A stretch of DNA of 64,000 bases from Zopfochytrium polystomum (taxonomy: Eukaryota; Chytridiomycota; Chytridiomycetes; Chytridiales; Chytridiaceae): contig JAIVFJ010000035.1 of the NCBI GenBank assembly GCA_025765615.1, positions 362,574 to 426,573 on the forward strand, given 5' to 3'. Within the stretch, counting starts at the first letter, position 1, and each line of letters begins with the position of its first letter. Below are positions 34,268 to 46,529 of this stretch, in pieces. A program made the position numbers and the translations under genes. Below the pieces are notes generated by a model. It was not told the DNA's origin and did not search any database. It saw nothing but the letters and a program-made list of their open reading frames with translations.

Positions 34268-34604
34268 AACTTGGAGAGAAAGAGAAAAAAAAACTCTGTT
34301 ATGAATTATTGATACATAATGATGATATGCACGCTGTACTAGTTGCAAGGCAAGCATGACTGGCACAGGGTAAAACCTCTCCTATATTATCTGCTTGAGC
34401 AGAGGAGGAGGAAAACTGTTAACACACAGGGTTTCCGTTCCACTTAAAACTTGGAGTATTTGTCAACAGCGCAAGCCAGCACCCAGGTCTGCATTGGTGG
34501 TGGCTCACTCTCCCATGGGCATCGTGAGAACGATAACTGACAGTCACAATAGGTTCGGGTCCGTCTTGTGCCTCCTGCTGCTAACCAGTCAGTTCCGCCT
34601 AACA
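34268..34604. repeat. LTR-B copy 3, truncated and inverted
   Basis: This is about 337 bases of LTR-B in the opposite orientation to copy 2, directly abutting the LTR-A end. The first part (about 75 bases) is missing, and it is not found left of the LTR-A copy either, so the locus was rearranged after insertion. Confidence 0.85.
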
Positions 34605-37600
34605 ACAACAGTGGTGAACCATCTCAGCTGCGCACTTGATCTGGATCACATTCTTTCACATAATACTGAATTGTGTTGGGCATCTTGAGTATTTTAAGTT
34701 AACAAATTCGCTGAAAACACTTCTCTCTGACATACTGCAACTGGACTTCAGCTGCCGCACTCAGGAATGTTGCAGAATTTAGAATCTGGGTGGATACTTA
34801 GATGAAAAACAAAATACAGTGAAAGGTATGCAACTGTAGCCCCCAACCGCTATTGAGAGTCACAATTGGGTTTGTTAAAAGGGGCAGGCACTGAGAGTAG
34901 ATTGCCAATTGAAGCGCAACACTGAATGCTACAGTTGAGGCAGGCTGTGGGGCTGTCAGTGGTGGGTGGCAGGCAGGCGGCAGGTTCTTGTCGTCACAAT
35001 CAGTGTGTATTGCGTCGGGGCATTGCGATGACGGAGGTGTGCTTGCAGCAGTCTCCAAAGATTGTATGAGACTGAAGACTGGGGCAGCACTGATTGAGTG
35101 ATGGATGATTGAGGGACGTGCAAGTGAGATGATCAGCGACTCACAAACGATCAAGGGACGAGACAACAGGCGCAATCAGGGATGTGTCCTGTTTGGCGCT
35201 GATGGTTTTGAGGCGACGGCAAGGGCAGGCATATGGGTCCCAGTTGCAGATAGCGCCGAAGCAGAGGCAGCGCACAAGAAAGCTGGAAGGGCTGAGCCAA
35301 GTGTGGTACGACTTTTTTGGTCGTTTTTTCAATGTTTCTACTTTTTTTTTCACTCCCATTAATTGGATTGTCTTCTTCCCTCTGATTGCCGTCAAAAAAA
35401 ACGATTCTTCGTGGGCTACTTGAGTGGTCTGCTGTCTTGCTGTTGGGTAGTGTATGAAAAGGCTTCAGGTAGACCCTGCGCAGGTTCGAATCCTGCGCAG
35501 GACGATAGGGGGTTGAATGGCAGCGTTGTTACTTCACTTAATTTTAATTTTCATTTATGTATTTATTTATTTATTATTTTGTTTTTTTTTGATCTGCGAG
35601 TCTCTGGCCTTCTCCCTTTTTGTTTTTAGATTTTGTGAGCCTCTGGGGTTTGGGAGTCAGGGCCAAACTGGGTACGACGTCTGAATAACAATCTTGGAGC
35701 TGGGCCAGCTGACCTTGCCCACTTCTGAGACTTGCTGCAAACGTTTGAGTGTGGCAAAGTTTCACTGAAGAGTTGACATGTCCAAGTCTGCCTGACAGCA
35801 CAGTTAAAGGGGGTGCCAGTGAGACCTTTGGCGCCCTGGAGCACAAACTAACCAATGCTGTAACGACTTGAGCCATACGGTCAGACAGAAATGTCAGTAG
35901 TGGCGTGATGGCAAATCTCTGTTTTGCAGACCAGGTGCTGGACCCAGCGCTGGCGGTAGGGGTGGATGCCACTGGGCCAAAAGTAGCGTCAACCATAACA
36001 GAAGCACAGGCATGCTAGCCCAAGCTCTCGTCATCAGAGTCAAACATTTGTGGCCTCTGGCAACATGGCGGGTCAAGTCACAGAACTTAATCGAGTTGAC
36101 AGATCCTTCGAGGGAGTACATGTAGGCGCAGGTGCAGATATGGGTGTGGGCTTGCATGTAGCCGTATGGGAGGCACCTCCCTGGTGCTTGCACAGGCACA
36201 GCGTCCGGCACAGCGTCTTGCTGATACCCAGAGTCGCTTCAGGATAAGACTCAGCGGTTGCTTAACCAGAATTCTGACTTGCATTGTTGCGCCCTGAAAT
36301 ATTCCAGTGAAAGCAAAGCACATGAAACTTTCAAGCAATATATGCACTGGGTGAAATTTTACGTTGTTTCAAGCAATGTGCTGGCCTTAAACCAGTTCGA
36401 TAAAGCACCAGTTTGGACAAACCACTGAGCCCTTACTTCAGGATGGACCAGGAGCCAGCTGCCGCTCATTGGCAATCTGCAGGTAAGGGTAAGGCGCTAA
36501 GGGTGGCAGCAGAGGGAGTTCAAGTGCAATCCAAGCAGCTACACAACAAAGCTGTTATTTGGTTGTACGTTGAGGCTGCTATCAAGAGGTGAAACATACC
36601 AAGAAGTTTGTGTCTGTGCCAAGTCCAGGCTTGCATACACACAGGTAAGGTTTCAGACTGTTGAGGAATTCTTGAGATACCACCTGAAACCTGGCCAAGG
36701 TAAAGCTGGATTTTCCTGTTTTTGTCCCAGTACTCGCCCAAGGGGAATGTTGTTCTTGCCTCTTCAGCTTGATCTGGTGGCTCTGGCCCAAGAGTACTCA
36801 TCTTCTCCCTCCTTGGTCAACAACACATGGCCAGGGAGAACCACCTCAACAAGCAAAGAACAATATGATAGACCTGAGAGAGTGTGTTTATTAAGAAAAG
36901 TAAGATAGAACACAGATAAAGAGAAAGGGATAGGGGAAGGGGTGGCAGTGTTCATAGCAGTCAAGGAGAAAAAGAAAAGACAATAAGAAAGAAAGAAGGA
37001 AAGCAAGAAAATGAAACAACACAAAAGAATTAAAAAAAGGAGAAAAGGAAAGAAAAGAACAATTTGTAAGGCGACAGCCACACATTCAGCCACACCTCTC
37101 TCAAATTTGAAGAGTTTCCTCAAAATTGATGATGGATGAAATTTGAAGCTCTGGGAGGCCACATGTCATGCGCAGAAAGGGGATTGAAGAATGGTGAAAG
37201 GGAGCAACATAGACCAAAGCAACAAAAAGTAAACAGGAAAGAAAAGGGGTGTGTCCTCTATGCTGTCGCAGTCACCATAAAGAACACAAGGAGCTCTTTT
37301 ATGCTGCAGAGGACAGGACAAAGGTTTGCTGTTATGCAGGATAAATTATGGGAAGTTTAAATAAAAATTAGAATTTTCATGGTGGTGGTGCATATTGCTA
37401 TCACATCAGGATATCGATTTTAGAGCACGCAGAAGAAGCACTCAGCCCCCCTATTCGACTCGACTGGATGATTTCTTTGTGAGGAGATTGCGATCCAATC
37501 ACACGGCAGAAATACTTCGCGAAGGCATTTGTGGAATGCGACTCTCGCCGAGAACACATTGGGCACCCAGCGTAGTTGCAACGCTCTCTCTTTCACTGCC

Positions 37601-37618
37601 TCTCTCTCCCTCTCTAGC

Positions 37619-37619
<1 letters not shown>
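34605..37619. other. repeat-zone DNA without supported genes
   Basis: The open frames here (for example on minus at 35574-35996 and on plus at 36570-36908) lack recognisable motifs. A tRNA-like B-box lies at 35483. Purine-rich stretches occur near 36950-37060. Confidence 0.35.
35455..35504 (+). other. tRNA-like relic (T-arm with perfect B box)
   Basis: GCAGG-TTCGAAT-CCTGC forms a full T-arm and contains a consensus B box (GGTTCGAATCC at 35483-35493). The upstream part does not fold into the remaining arms, and no acceptor partner is found. It could be a degraded tRNA or part of a SINE. Confidence 0.3.
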
Positions 37620-37649
<30 letters not shown>

Positions 37650-37679
37650 AGAACGAACTTAAAAAAAAAAAAAAAAAGA
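37620..37679. repeat. poly(C) and poly(A) tracts
   Basis: A run of about 30 C is followed within 12 bases by about 15 A, directly in front of the possible gene at 37691. Confidence 0.9.
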
Positions 37680-37690
37680 AAACTGCAATC

Positions 37691-38095
37691 ATGAACACTC
37701 CGCCGCCGCCGCCGCCTGCTCAGCCAATGACGACGGCGACGACGCCGACGACCTTCACCTTCGCACTTTGTCCCGCTCCAGCGTCGATCCTCCCACGGCA
37801 CCCGTTTCCCACCTTCCCCACGCCACCGCGCCCTCCCTTCGCCGCCACGGCCTTCCCCACTCACCCCGCACCCGCCCAGCCATTTTACAACATCCCCTTT
37901 CCGCCCGCATCAAGCCACGGAGACTTGCCCCTATCCATGATCAACAGCGGACGCGGCGGAGCGCATGCCGGTGCCAGCAGGCCGTCTTCGACGGCTTGGA
38001 TGAGCCAGCCGCCGCCGCCGACGCCGCAAACAACGACACCGCCGCCAACGACGCGGGCTGGGCCGCCTCAGAGGCTTCCCCCCGGACAGCGCTAG
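37691..38095 (+). CDS. hypothetical proline/threonine-rich protein
   Basis: An ATG frame of 134 codons, very rich in Pro, Thr and Ala (PPPPPPAQP near the start). High GC makes chance frames likely. It may be a first exon or no gene at all. No domain is visible. Confidence 0.3.
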   Translation: MNTPPPPPPAQPMTTATTPTTFTFALCPAPASILPRHPFPTFPTPPRPPFAATAFPTHPAPAQPFYNIPFPPASSHGDLPLSMINSGRGGAHAGASRPSSTAWMSQPPPPTPQTTTPPPTTRAGPPQRLPPGQR

Positions 38096-38542
38096 AGAGA
38101 CAGAGGGAAACAACCTTCCAAGACTTAGGAAGGCTTTGGAAGGAAACACTTGAAGTGGGCAACAAATGTGACTCATTCAGCGAAGAGGGAAGACTAACCA
38201 AAACTGTCGAAGGCGCGGTACAACTCAACGCCAGTGCGCTACTTCAGTTAGGACTTGCCAGGCGATCGGTATCTCGTCATGCGCATAATGCACGTGAAAC
38301 CCGCCCCCGGATCGGATCCGTTTCTTCGTAATGCAATGCTAATGGTCAAAAATGATAAGATTTTTCGTTTGTTTTTCTTTCTCTTTATTATAGACTGAAA
38401 GACCAACGTGAAAGGCGTCCAACAACAAATAGAAAAAGAAAATTTTTTTTGTGAAAGACCAGCTCGAAAGGCAAAACGACAACGAGGAAAACCCGCCTCA
38501 CCTACACCCCTAGCCATAGTCAAGAATTATTAAACACTCCCC
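38096..38542. other. intergenic
   Basis: 3' flank of the dehydrogenase gene; nothing further is supported. Confidence 0.4.
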
Positions 38543-39798
38543 TCACAGAGCGAACCCCTTCTCCTTCAGGGTGTCCTCGCTCCACTTCCAGAGCTTGGCT
38601 GCCAGCTTGTCGTCCTGAGCCTCCGCGGAGGCCTTGCCCGGCTTCGCGAGCGGGTTGTAGTACTGTCCCTTGATCCCGTTGCCCGCCACGACGTCGGGCG
38701 ACGTCGCAAGGTACAGCTGGGAGATCGCGCCGCGCTTTGGAGTGAGCGCGATGACGGAAAAAACCAAGCCGAGGACCGTCGCGAAGGCTGATGTCTTTAC
38801 AAGGTCGGTCTGGACCAAACCGGGGCTTTTGGGGGAAGGGTGGAAGAGAAAAAAGTTGTTTTGTTACTGGCGAAACAAAGAAGGCGGGGTGAGCTCAAAA
38901 CCGAACTTACTGCAGCGTGTTGACGTAGATGTTGGCTCCCTTCGCGTCGACGCGCTTCTGAAGCTCGCGTGTAAACAGGATGTTTGCCAGCTTGCTTCGC
39001 TGGTAGCTCCCAAGGGACTGGTACGCTGTTTTGAGTATGTTAGTCTGGGACGGCCCACACACTCTCCCCCGCCAACCGCTCACCAGCGGGGTTGTTCACG
39101 TTCTCCAGGTCCAAACCGCCTGACGGCTTGTGCAGTTCCGACGAGACGGTGACGACGCGCGCGGACCCGTTCTTCCGGGCCGTGTCCTCGATGACGGGGA
39201 GGAGGAGGTTGGTGAGGTAAAAGTGGCCGAGGTGGTTGGCGCCCATCTGGACCTCGATGCCGTCCTTGGTGAGGGTGAAGCCGGCTGCCGGAGACATGAC
39301 ACCTTTTGTTTTTTTTGACGTAATGTGGGGCGCGGGAGGGTAGAGAGACGTCGGGAGAATGGAAATGAGGAACTCGGCTCCCGTACATCCCATAAAAAGC
39401 TATCCGAAGCAACTTTACCGGCGTTGTTGAGCAGGACGTCGATCGGCTGGTTCTTTGCAATGTACGCGTCAGCAAATGCCTTTACGGACGCCAGGCTCGC
39501 CAGGTCGAGCGGCATGAACTCGACTTTTGCGGCTGGGTTTGTCTTCTTGATATCTGCGATGACGCCTTCGGTCTTTGGCTGCGAGCGGCAGGCCATCACA
39601 ACGTGCGCACCTAGGTGAGGAGCGTGAGGATGGTGAGGAGGGTGAGCGGGCGCTGAAACCGTCGGATTACGAGTTACCTTTTGCAGCGAGGTCCTCTGCC
39701 GAGACCTTGCCGATGCCGGATGTTGCGCCTGTGACGATGATGACCTTGCCGTCCAGCCTGGGGATGTCCGCGGCCGTGAACGTGTCCTTGCCGAACAT
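38543..39798 (-). CDS. short-chain dehydrogenase/reductase (retinol-dehydrogenase-like), five exons
   Basis: Exons 39798-39678, 39610-39419, 39302-39084, 39025-38911 and 38825-38543 join in phase to 309 residues. It has a Rossmann fold with TGATSGIG for NAD(P) binding, a DLASLASV strand, NNAG, the catalytic Ser region (VVTVSSE) and YQRSK with the catalytic Tyr and Lys, then HPGLVQTDL. Gene length and motif spacing match the WW-oxidoreductase/retinol-dehydrogenase branch, which reduces or oxidises carbonyl and alcohol groups of lipophilic substrates. A C-terminal YYNPL-type motif is present, as in fungal relatives. Substrate unknown. Confidence 0.92.
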
Positions 39799-41479
39799 TA
39801 TGGGGGGGAGGTGTTGTTGTTGATGTTGTTGTTGGTTGGTTGATCGGTTTGTTGATTGGTTGGTTGGTTGGTTGGTTGGTTCGTTGTTGTTCTTCTTGTC
39901 CTTCTGGATAGGAATGACAGAGGGACGAACACCGCTTGTGTGCGTGTGTGTTATATGTACAATTGGGTGCGAGCGGGCGATTTTGGTGCCGAATGCCTTG
40001 CCTAAAATAGGATTTGAATTCTGGTATGCGGGAGTGGGTATTGGTTGGTTGCGGTGGTCGTGCGGCCGATGACAAATCCTATTTTTTTTCTTTTTTTTTC
40101 TTTTTTTTTTTCTGTTTCTTCATTTTCTTTTCTGTGACACGATCATTGGTTTGATTGTACGCGCGGACCGCCTTCGCGCCAAAGCCCGTTCCGCAAACAG
40201 ACACAACGTCTCCTATGCAGGACGCCGGATAATCTGTTTTCCCGTTGGCCGAACGGCAGAACGCAGCTCGCTCTCTTCTTGCTTCCTCTGCGCGGCTCGC
40301 CCTATCTGGCCGAGTCGTCAACAGCCCGCGTGGCGTGTGTTGACGGGACAACCGACCTAGAACTGTGTCTGCCCGCCCCTCCGAGCCATTGGCTTGATTG
40401 GTGCCTTGTTCCAGTGACTTTGACGCACGTATCGAGAGGCGGCTGGTTGCCTTTTTTAGTGCAGCATCAAACGACCCTGACTGCTGGCAATCAACCCCAT
40501 ACCAGGAAACACACAGACAGACAGCAACATCACGAACTCTTGATACTCCGCCCGCGTCAGCGTGCACCTGCCTGTTGGCAATCAAATCGTGCTGCTGGGA
40601 GGTGGCGGTGTTGATGCACACGATGGGAGTGTGAGGGATCTAGGCAGTGGCGGAACGTTTGCAGCTGCGGCGAGGAGGTTGCAATGATCGTCCGTGGACA
40701 CGGAGACTCGTTGGCTAATTCCGATGAGCGACGCCGTGTACCCAGTGCCACCGTTGAACGCGCCCTCGTGCGATCGCGAGGCATTCGGCAGAACGGGCTG
40801 TTATATTGAAAGGAAGGGATTGCCGTGCAATGGGTGGGTGGTGTGTCAAGTGAATCCGAACTTCTTCGGTGGCCCACGATCGCTGTCCGGGCTTCACGAC
40901 GGTTGAGTGATCTCCGTACAGGTTCCGCCCGACTTAGACGAACGCCTTTGTATCAATGTTGTGGTCCAAACAACAAGCATACCGTGTGTTCATTGTGGCA
41001 TATGCGGCATGACACAATGAACGCACGGCTACAAAAAGGACTTCGACACCAAGACAGCCTGTTCCAGTGCTAAACGACAGAAACGGTGTAAGATGGGTGA
41101 AACCCTCTACAAGTAGAGGAATCGAAACATCTCTATTTTTCCCCGGCCCGCAGCGTATTCAATTGCAGCAGAGGCAGTTGCCCCAAGCTCGACAAGTGCC
41201 ATCACTGTCGCCGAATGTCCGTGCATCGCTCCATAGTCCAGTGACGTCCTATTCGAGTGGCATCTCCCATCTAGGTCAGATCCGTGTCGATCAAGTAACT
41301 TTGCAAATTCTGTCCTGCCAGAAAGACAGGCTTACTTGCCATGACAAGTAATGTGAGAACCGCGAAATAAATTCCCCCACTTTTTTTTCCCCTTCAGTCA
41401 TCACTAAAATACCGTAGTCCACGCAGCTGTGATCAACGGTTCGATGCAATTAGCTGAGCAATGCAGCACGTTCAGCTCA
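39799..41479. other. intergenic
   Basis: A GTTG/GGTT-type repeat lies at about 39815-39890 and a T-rich tract near 40080-40115. The frames at 40150-40620 and 40694-41351 show no protein character. No gene is supported. Confidence 0.4.
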
Positions 41480-41561
41480 CGACAACGGCATGGTTCGAAC
41501 CTACGCAGGGAAACCCCAACAGATTTCAAGGCTGTCGCCTTAACCACTCGGCCACGTTGTC
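41480..41561 (-). tRNA. tRNA-Ser(TGA)
   Basis: The acceptor GACAACG pairs with CGTTGTC in full. The D-arm is TGGCCGAGTGGTTAAGGC, and the anticodon loop CTTGAAA sits on a stem with ACAG/CTGT, giving anticodon TGA. A long variable arm (class II, as in serine tRNAs) follows. The T-arm has loop TTCGAAC with one mismatch in the stem. Discriminator G. Confidence 0.85.
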
Positions 41562-42312
41562 AAAGGAAATTTCGTAATACGTTTTAATTATTTTAAAGAT
41601 AGGCTTTTTTGCCTGGTAATTCAACAGGACGTGGAGACTATGGGCATGCCGCTTGATTCTACCAGTGGCCTTCGACAGAAGATTTGCACAAATATGTTAG
41701 CCACTCTCTGGGCAATTTAAACTCCCTCGGTTTGGAAATACAGTGTATTACAAGGTACAGCGGGTGTGCGTCAACTAATTTCCTCTCTCCCTCCTGTTTC
41801 TGCTGGCTCTCGTCGCGAGCGTCGTTTAACTTCACAAACCACCAGAGTCAAACCGTCCCCGGAACTGCGAAAAAAGAGCGTTCCGTTCCGCCTCCGAGAT
41901 ACCTGGTCTTGGCGCCTGGAGACGAGGAATGGCCGGCCCATTGGAAAGTCGGGTTTTCAGTCGCTGGTGGCACCGTTCCATGATTTCGCAATCACACTTG
42001 AAGTCTCCGTTTCCAACAATATCCCGTCGATCCACGAGAATTGTGTGCCCAACCTGAAAAAAAAAAAAACAAAAAAAAAAACCGACAGGCCAGGGAGACA
42101 TCTGTTGCGCACAGAGGTGAGATATGACGACGCTCCGACAGCGGGAAAATAAAAGCCAAGAGAAAAGAAAGGGATAGACCAGTGACTTCAAAAAGGCACA
42201 GAAAGAGAACAAAAACGTACCAAAAGCAGTTTGGAACATTGGAGTCAAGACGAAAATTTACAGGCCATGCCACAACGACGAAAAAAGTGTTGAGGGGACT
42301 ACGACGCCAAAA
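41562..42312. other. intergenic
   Basis: Nothing supported; the two A runs near 42058-42080 are split by a C. The 3' end of the next gene lies at 42313. Confidence 0.4.
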
Positions 42313-44017
42313 TCAGTCATCGTCCACCCTCACAAGCAAGCTCTGCTGCTCCTCCAGGACAGTCCGAGCCGCGCGACCGCCGCCGCCAGCGGACGTGGTC
42401 GTTGCGAGGGCCCCCGCGCCGCTCCCGCCGTTCCCACCGCCGCTGCGCCTCTCAGCGCGCCTTCGCCGCTTCCTGCGCTCGCGCATCCAGGACCCGATCG
42501 TCCAGTCGCCAAAAGCGGCGAGAACGGCGACGGCGGTGGAAAAGAGCAGCAGGAGGCTGAGGAGGACGTAGACGACGACGAAAGGCGCGACGCGGAGCTC
42601 GAGTTTGAGGTTGACCTGCTCGTACGCGCTGCCGATTGGGTCGGCCAGGAAGGTGTATCGGGAGAAGGAGGGGATGCGAGTCGATGCGATCTCGCATTCC
42701 CCGCGGCGAGTGGGCGCGCCGGGCATTGGGTACGGCTGGTGGGATGCGACGCAGTCCCTTAGTGTGGCGTTTTTGGCGTAGTCTCGCATCACACCGCTGG
42801 ATTTGGTGTAGGGGCGGGAAGTGATGGTTGGTGAGCGGTAATGAATTCACCCAAATGTGAATTTGTCCAAAATACCTCATCGTGAGAGTCAAGTTTTTCG
42901 ACGATGGCATCGACCAGCCTGATTGGATCACAATCGTCGATGATTCCGTGCTCGCTGGCGTAAATTCGACTGATTTTTGATTGTTTTCAGCCAGTTCAGT
43001 CAAGTTGAACCGAATGCTGCCTTCGCCACCGTAGTACTCGAAGATACCCGCGGTCGATGCGTCCAGCGGAACGTCGAAATCGACCGCGATCTGCAGGTGC
43101 GTCACATCCAAATTCGAACGTTAAAAAAACAACGAAAAAAGGCCAACGTTGTCAAGCTTAAGCTCGCGACAAGGTACAAACCGTTTTGTCCTTGACAGTA
43201 AACAGTTCATAATTGATGTAACCAAAAGTTCCCATCGGTTCAGAGAACGACAAAGAGCGCTGTTCGGCAACCAAGGGCGGGACGCTGTTCACCCAGTGCG
43301 TCGTCATGGTCACAAACCAGAGGCTGACGGACTTGACCCAAAACTTTGTCGGCCCCTCGACGATGCATCCGTGTCCCGTGGGGCAGTGATGCCAGGTCAT
43401 CAGATTGCGGAGCGCGTGTTCGTGGAAGTCACGCTTGAAGAGAACAAGACCGGTGATGCTGAGCGCAATGCCGATGAGGCCAGCTGCAGGGACGGTCGAT
43501 GGGGGTCAGTTTTTTTCCCCCCCGAGAATGAGGAACGAATTAGCCGCGCCCCGCCCCCGCCCCCACCCAGCAGCGTCGAAAGCAAACAGTGCGTAAACAC
43601 TCACCGACGATCCAAGCCGCCTTTTCCGTCGCCCAACCCTTCTTGAGGCCTGCCCTCCGATCCTCGGCCTCTCGCTCCCAGTCGACGGGCACGAGGTCCG
43701 AGAACGTGATGGGGATAGAAAAGTAGCGGGTGACGAAGAGGTGGGCTCTGAAGCGGGTCGGGCTGTCGAGCGGGGCGGCCGGGGTGGTGACGGTCGGGGC
43801 GGAGAGGATCCAGCGCTGCTGCCAGCCAAAGAGGCCAAGGTGGAAGGCGACGGCGGAGGGGGCGTCGTGGTACCACGAGGACGCGGACGTGCCTGTGGTC
43901 GGCGTGGGGGGTGCCTGTCCAAGAGCCGCCCGCCGTCATCGACTTCGTCGTGGCGGTCCGTGCGACGGCCGCGAGGGGGTCCGCCGTCGAAGACGACGCC
44001 GTCATCGACGGGGCCAT
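42313..44017 (-). CDS. two-pass membrane protein with a large lumenal/outer domain, unknown family
   Basis: Exons about 44017-43605, 43483-43182, 43090-42876 and 42796-42313 follow GT-AG sites. The second exon opens with a transmembrane segment (AGLIGIALSITGLVLF). About 250 residues with beta-strand character follow (GGEGSIRFNLTEL; TFLADPIGSAYEQV), then a second transmembrane segment (FVVVYVLLSLLLLFSTAVAV) and an Arg-rich and Gly-rich tail. In exon 1, the start (MAPSMTASSST) and the rest (SWYHDAPSAVAFHLGLFGW) lie in different frames that meet at a run of six C near 43910. An intron is not obvious there, so a one-base error or mutation is likely. I do not recognise the family. Confidence 0.65.
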
Positions 44018-44313
44018 CGTTCACGGGGAAGTTTGGCTGGTTGTGGCTCATTATTGTCGTTTCTTTATTTTAAGGAAAGGTTTTATTATTTTTTTTTTCT
44101 CTCGTGCTCTTCTCCTCTGTACTGTCGTTTTTGGGTTTGACGGGTTCGGTTTGTTGGACCGAAAAAAATCGAGACAAGAAATTTTCGAGGGTTGGAAGAA
44201 ATATCGAAACTCGATCCGCCACAGTGAAACTCAAACCGGCAGGTCCTGGTGGTCCGAGTTAAATATACTGTTAATGCGCTTCCGGATATTCTTCTCTCCT
44301 TTCGTAACAGCGC
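44018..44313. other. intergenic
   Basis: Upstream of the membrane-protein gene and downstream of the transferase gene; no further feature seen. Confidence 0.4.
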
Positions 44314-45183
44314 TTACTCCTCCTCCGCCGCCGCCGCCGCCGCCGCCGCCGCCTCCTTCTCCTTCTCCTTCTCCTTCTCTGCCGCAGCCGCCGCAGCCGC
44401 CGCAGTCGCAGCCGCAGCCGCAGCACGCTCCCTAAACCTATCCCACGTCATCGGTTTCCGATCCGCCGACGCCAGGTACGGCCCGAGCACCGCGTCGGCC
44501 CTGACGGCGTCCAGCAGCGCCTTGAACCGCGGCAGGCTCGCCCACCCAGCAACCGCGTCCTCGCCTTCGAGCGCGGCGGCCGTGAACTCGTCCTCGAACC
44601 GCTCGATCAGCAGCGTGGCCATGATGTCGACGTACGTCATTTCCGCGCCGAGGTAGAACGGGCCTTCTTCGACCCCGCCGCCGAGGACGGCCGTCGCGGG
44701 GTCCCCCTGGCGCGCGAGGAAGCGCTCGTGGTGCGCCAAGGTTTCCCGTAGGGCCTTGAAAAAGGCGGCGCGCGGCGCGTCGTCGGTTGCCGCTGTTTCC
44801 GCGTCGAGGAACCTTCGGAACGCTTCGCGGAGGTCGACGAGGCTCTCGGCCATGCTATCCGCGAGTGCGCGCGGGCGGTCGCCGGTGCCCGCAAGCCCCA
44901 GGCGCGCGGCGAGGAAGCGCTCGACGGCGTGCGACTGGCCGAGCCGCAGCAGCTCGGCGCCCGTCGCGGCGTCGGTTTCCACGAGGACGGGGAGCTGGTG
45001 GAACGGCATGCTCGGCTGCTCCGTGGCTGGGGATGTGCCCCACCGCTCGCGGGTGATGGTGTCGTCGGTCCAGGCGACACAGGCTTTTGTCAGGATCGCG
45101 CGGGAGAGCTCGCCACCGCCGCGGATGGGGAAGTAGATGAGGCGGTAGTGGGAAGACGAGGAGGACGAAGTGGTACTGGCCAT
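44314..45183 (-). CDS. glutathione S-transferase (sigma-like) with Ala/Glu/Lys repeat tail
   Basis: An intronless gene of 289 residues. The N-terminal thioredoxin-like half has YRLIYFPIRGGGELSRAIL (a Tyr in the position used to activate glutathione), then PFHQLPVLVE with the cis-Pro, and GQSHAVERFLA, the sigma-class glutathione-binding loop. The all-helical half follows (FYLGAEMTYVDIMATLL). The last 40 residues are Ala and Lys/Glu runs coded by GCC and CTC triplet repeats, beyond normal family length. It conjugates glutathione to electrophiles or isomerises prostanoid-like lipids. (GT)n lies upstream at about 45270-45345. Confidence 0.9.
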   Translation of the reverse strand: MASTTSSSSSSHYRLIYFPIRGGGELSRAILTKACVAWTDDTITRERWGTSPATEQPSMPFHQLPVLVETDAATGAELLRLGQSHAVERFLAARLGLAGTGDRPRALADSMAESLVDLREAFRRFLDAETAATDDAPRAAFFKALRETLAHHERFLARQGDPATAVLGGGVEEGPFYLGAEMTYVDIMATLLIERFEDEFTAAALEGEDAVAGWASLPRFKALLDAVRADAVLGPYLASADRKPMTWDRFRERAAAAAATAAAAAAAAEKEKEKEKEAAAAAAAAAEEE

Positions 45184-45308
45184 TATTTCTCTGCTTTTTT
45201 TTCTTCTTTGTTGGTTGCTGCTTGGTTTGGCTGTGTTTTGAGAGAGAGTGTGAGGACACTGAGTTTGTTCGAGTGTGATGTGTGCTTGTGTGTGTATGTG
45301 TGGGTGTA

Positions 45309-45343
<35 letters not shown>

Positions 45344-46529
45344 TTGCGTTTGAGGGTGGCTGCATTTATAGCGGGATGGAGATGATGACGTAGGTGGCCC
45401 CACGAAAAGTTCAGGCGAGACACAGCACCAGAAAGAAAGACAGGCCCGTCGACAAGCGGACTGTGACATGTTTTGCGTCTCCACCCTTCTTCCCCTATCT
45501 TTACTTTCCCCCTTCTTTTCTTTTGGTTCCGCCTGGGCATATGGACAGTAAAACTCAGGCGTCAAGACCCCGCCCCCCCCCCCCCCCCCCCCCCCGTTCC
45601 CGCACTCTCTGCACCGCACGCGTTGTAGAAAGTACACGCAATTTGCCAGTTCTCGGTTCGATGTTGCCGTCGCAAGAAGAAACTTGACTTGAAGTTCAAC
45701 GGTTTTGTCGAACACGGGTTCCGCATAACATCAAATACGCAGAAAAATCAATTGGATAATGCCACCGAAGTGTGACGGGAAAGAAAAAAAAAAAAGAAAA
45801 AAAGGGATTGACGGTGCAAGACTTTCGATATCCAACATGGTAAACGCGACCCGCTGTGTTGTTGATCGAACAGTTAAATATGAGGCCATTTCTTTCCAAA
45901 GAGAGAAAAAATGTTCCCAATTATTGTTTTTCCACCCACCGCGTGCGCGTATCACACAGAAAGAGAAAGTTTCGCGGACGGTTGTAGGTGGTGTGTGTGG
46001 TGTAGGAGTGAGCGTTTGCGTTTGGGAATGGGAAACGGAGTGTGCGCGAGAGGAGGCGGGGCGGGGATGGAAAACGAGAGTGTGCGAGTGGGGGCCCAGA
46101 GGAAAACCCCTTTGTATGTGCGCAAAAAGGAAAAACAAGGGGGCAGTCGCAGGACAGGAAAGCACCGTGGAACTTCCTCACAAACCACCCCCTAACGCGA
46201 GGAACACTCTCTGTCGGTGGGGGGGCCAATGGAGCCAGCCAGGGCCAAAAAAAAGTTACAGAAAAAAAAACAAGTAAGAGCGAAGCTGACCCCCCCTATT
46301 CCATCGATTTCAGCACAAATAAACTTGGGGGAAAAACCAACAAAATGAAAGGGTCCAGGGTAGATGTTGGTGTGCGCGAAGGGGAAAACCAAAGAAAAAT
46401 CAAAATAACAAAGAATGTGGGAGACAAGGACGTTCAGTTCCAGGCTAGTCACGAGTTGAACTCGCCTAATGGCCCCGCGCTTACGTGATGCAAGAAAAAA
46501 AACGGGGGGGAACAAATCGAACTCGACTC
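45184..46529. other. intergenic
   Basis: It contains (GT)n at 45270-45345 and a C run of about 22 near 45574. The open frames in between (45700-46490) lack protein character. No gene is supported. Confidence 0.4.
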
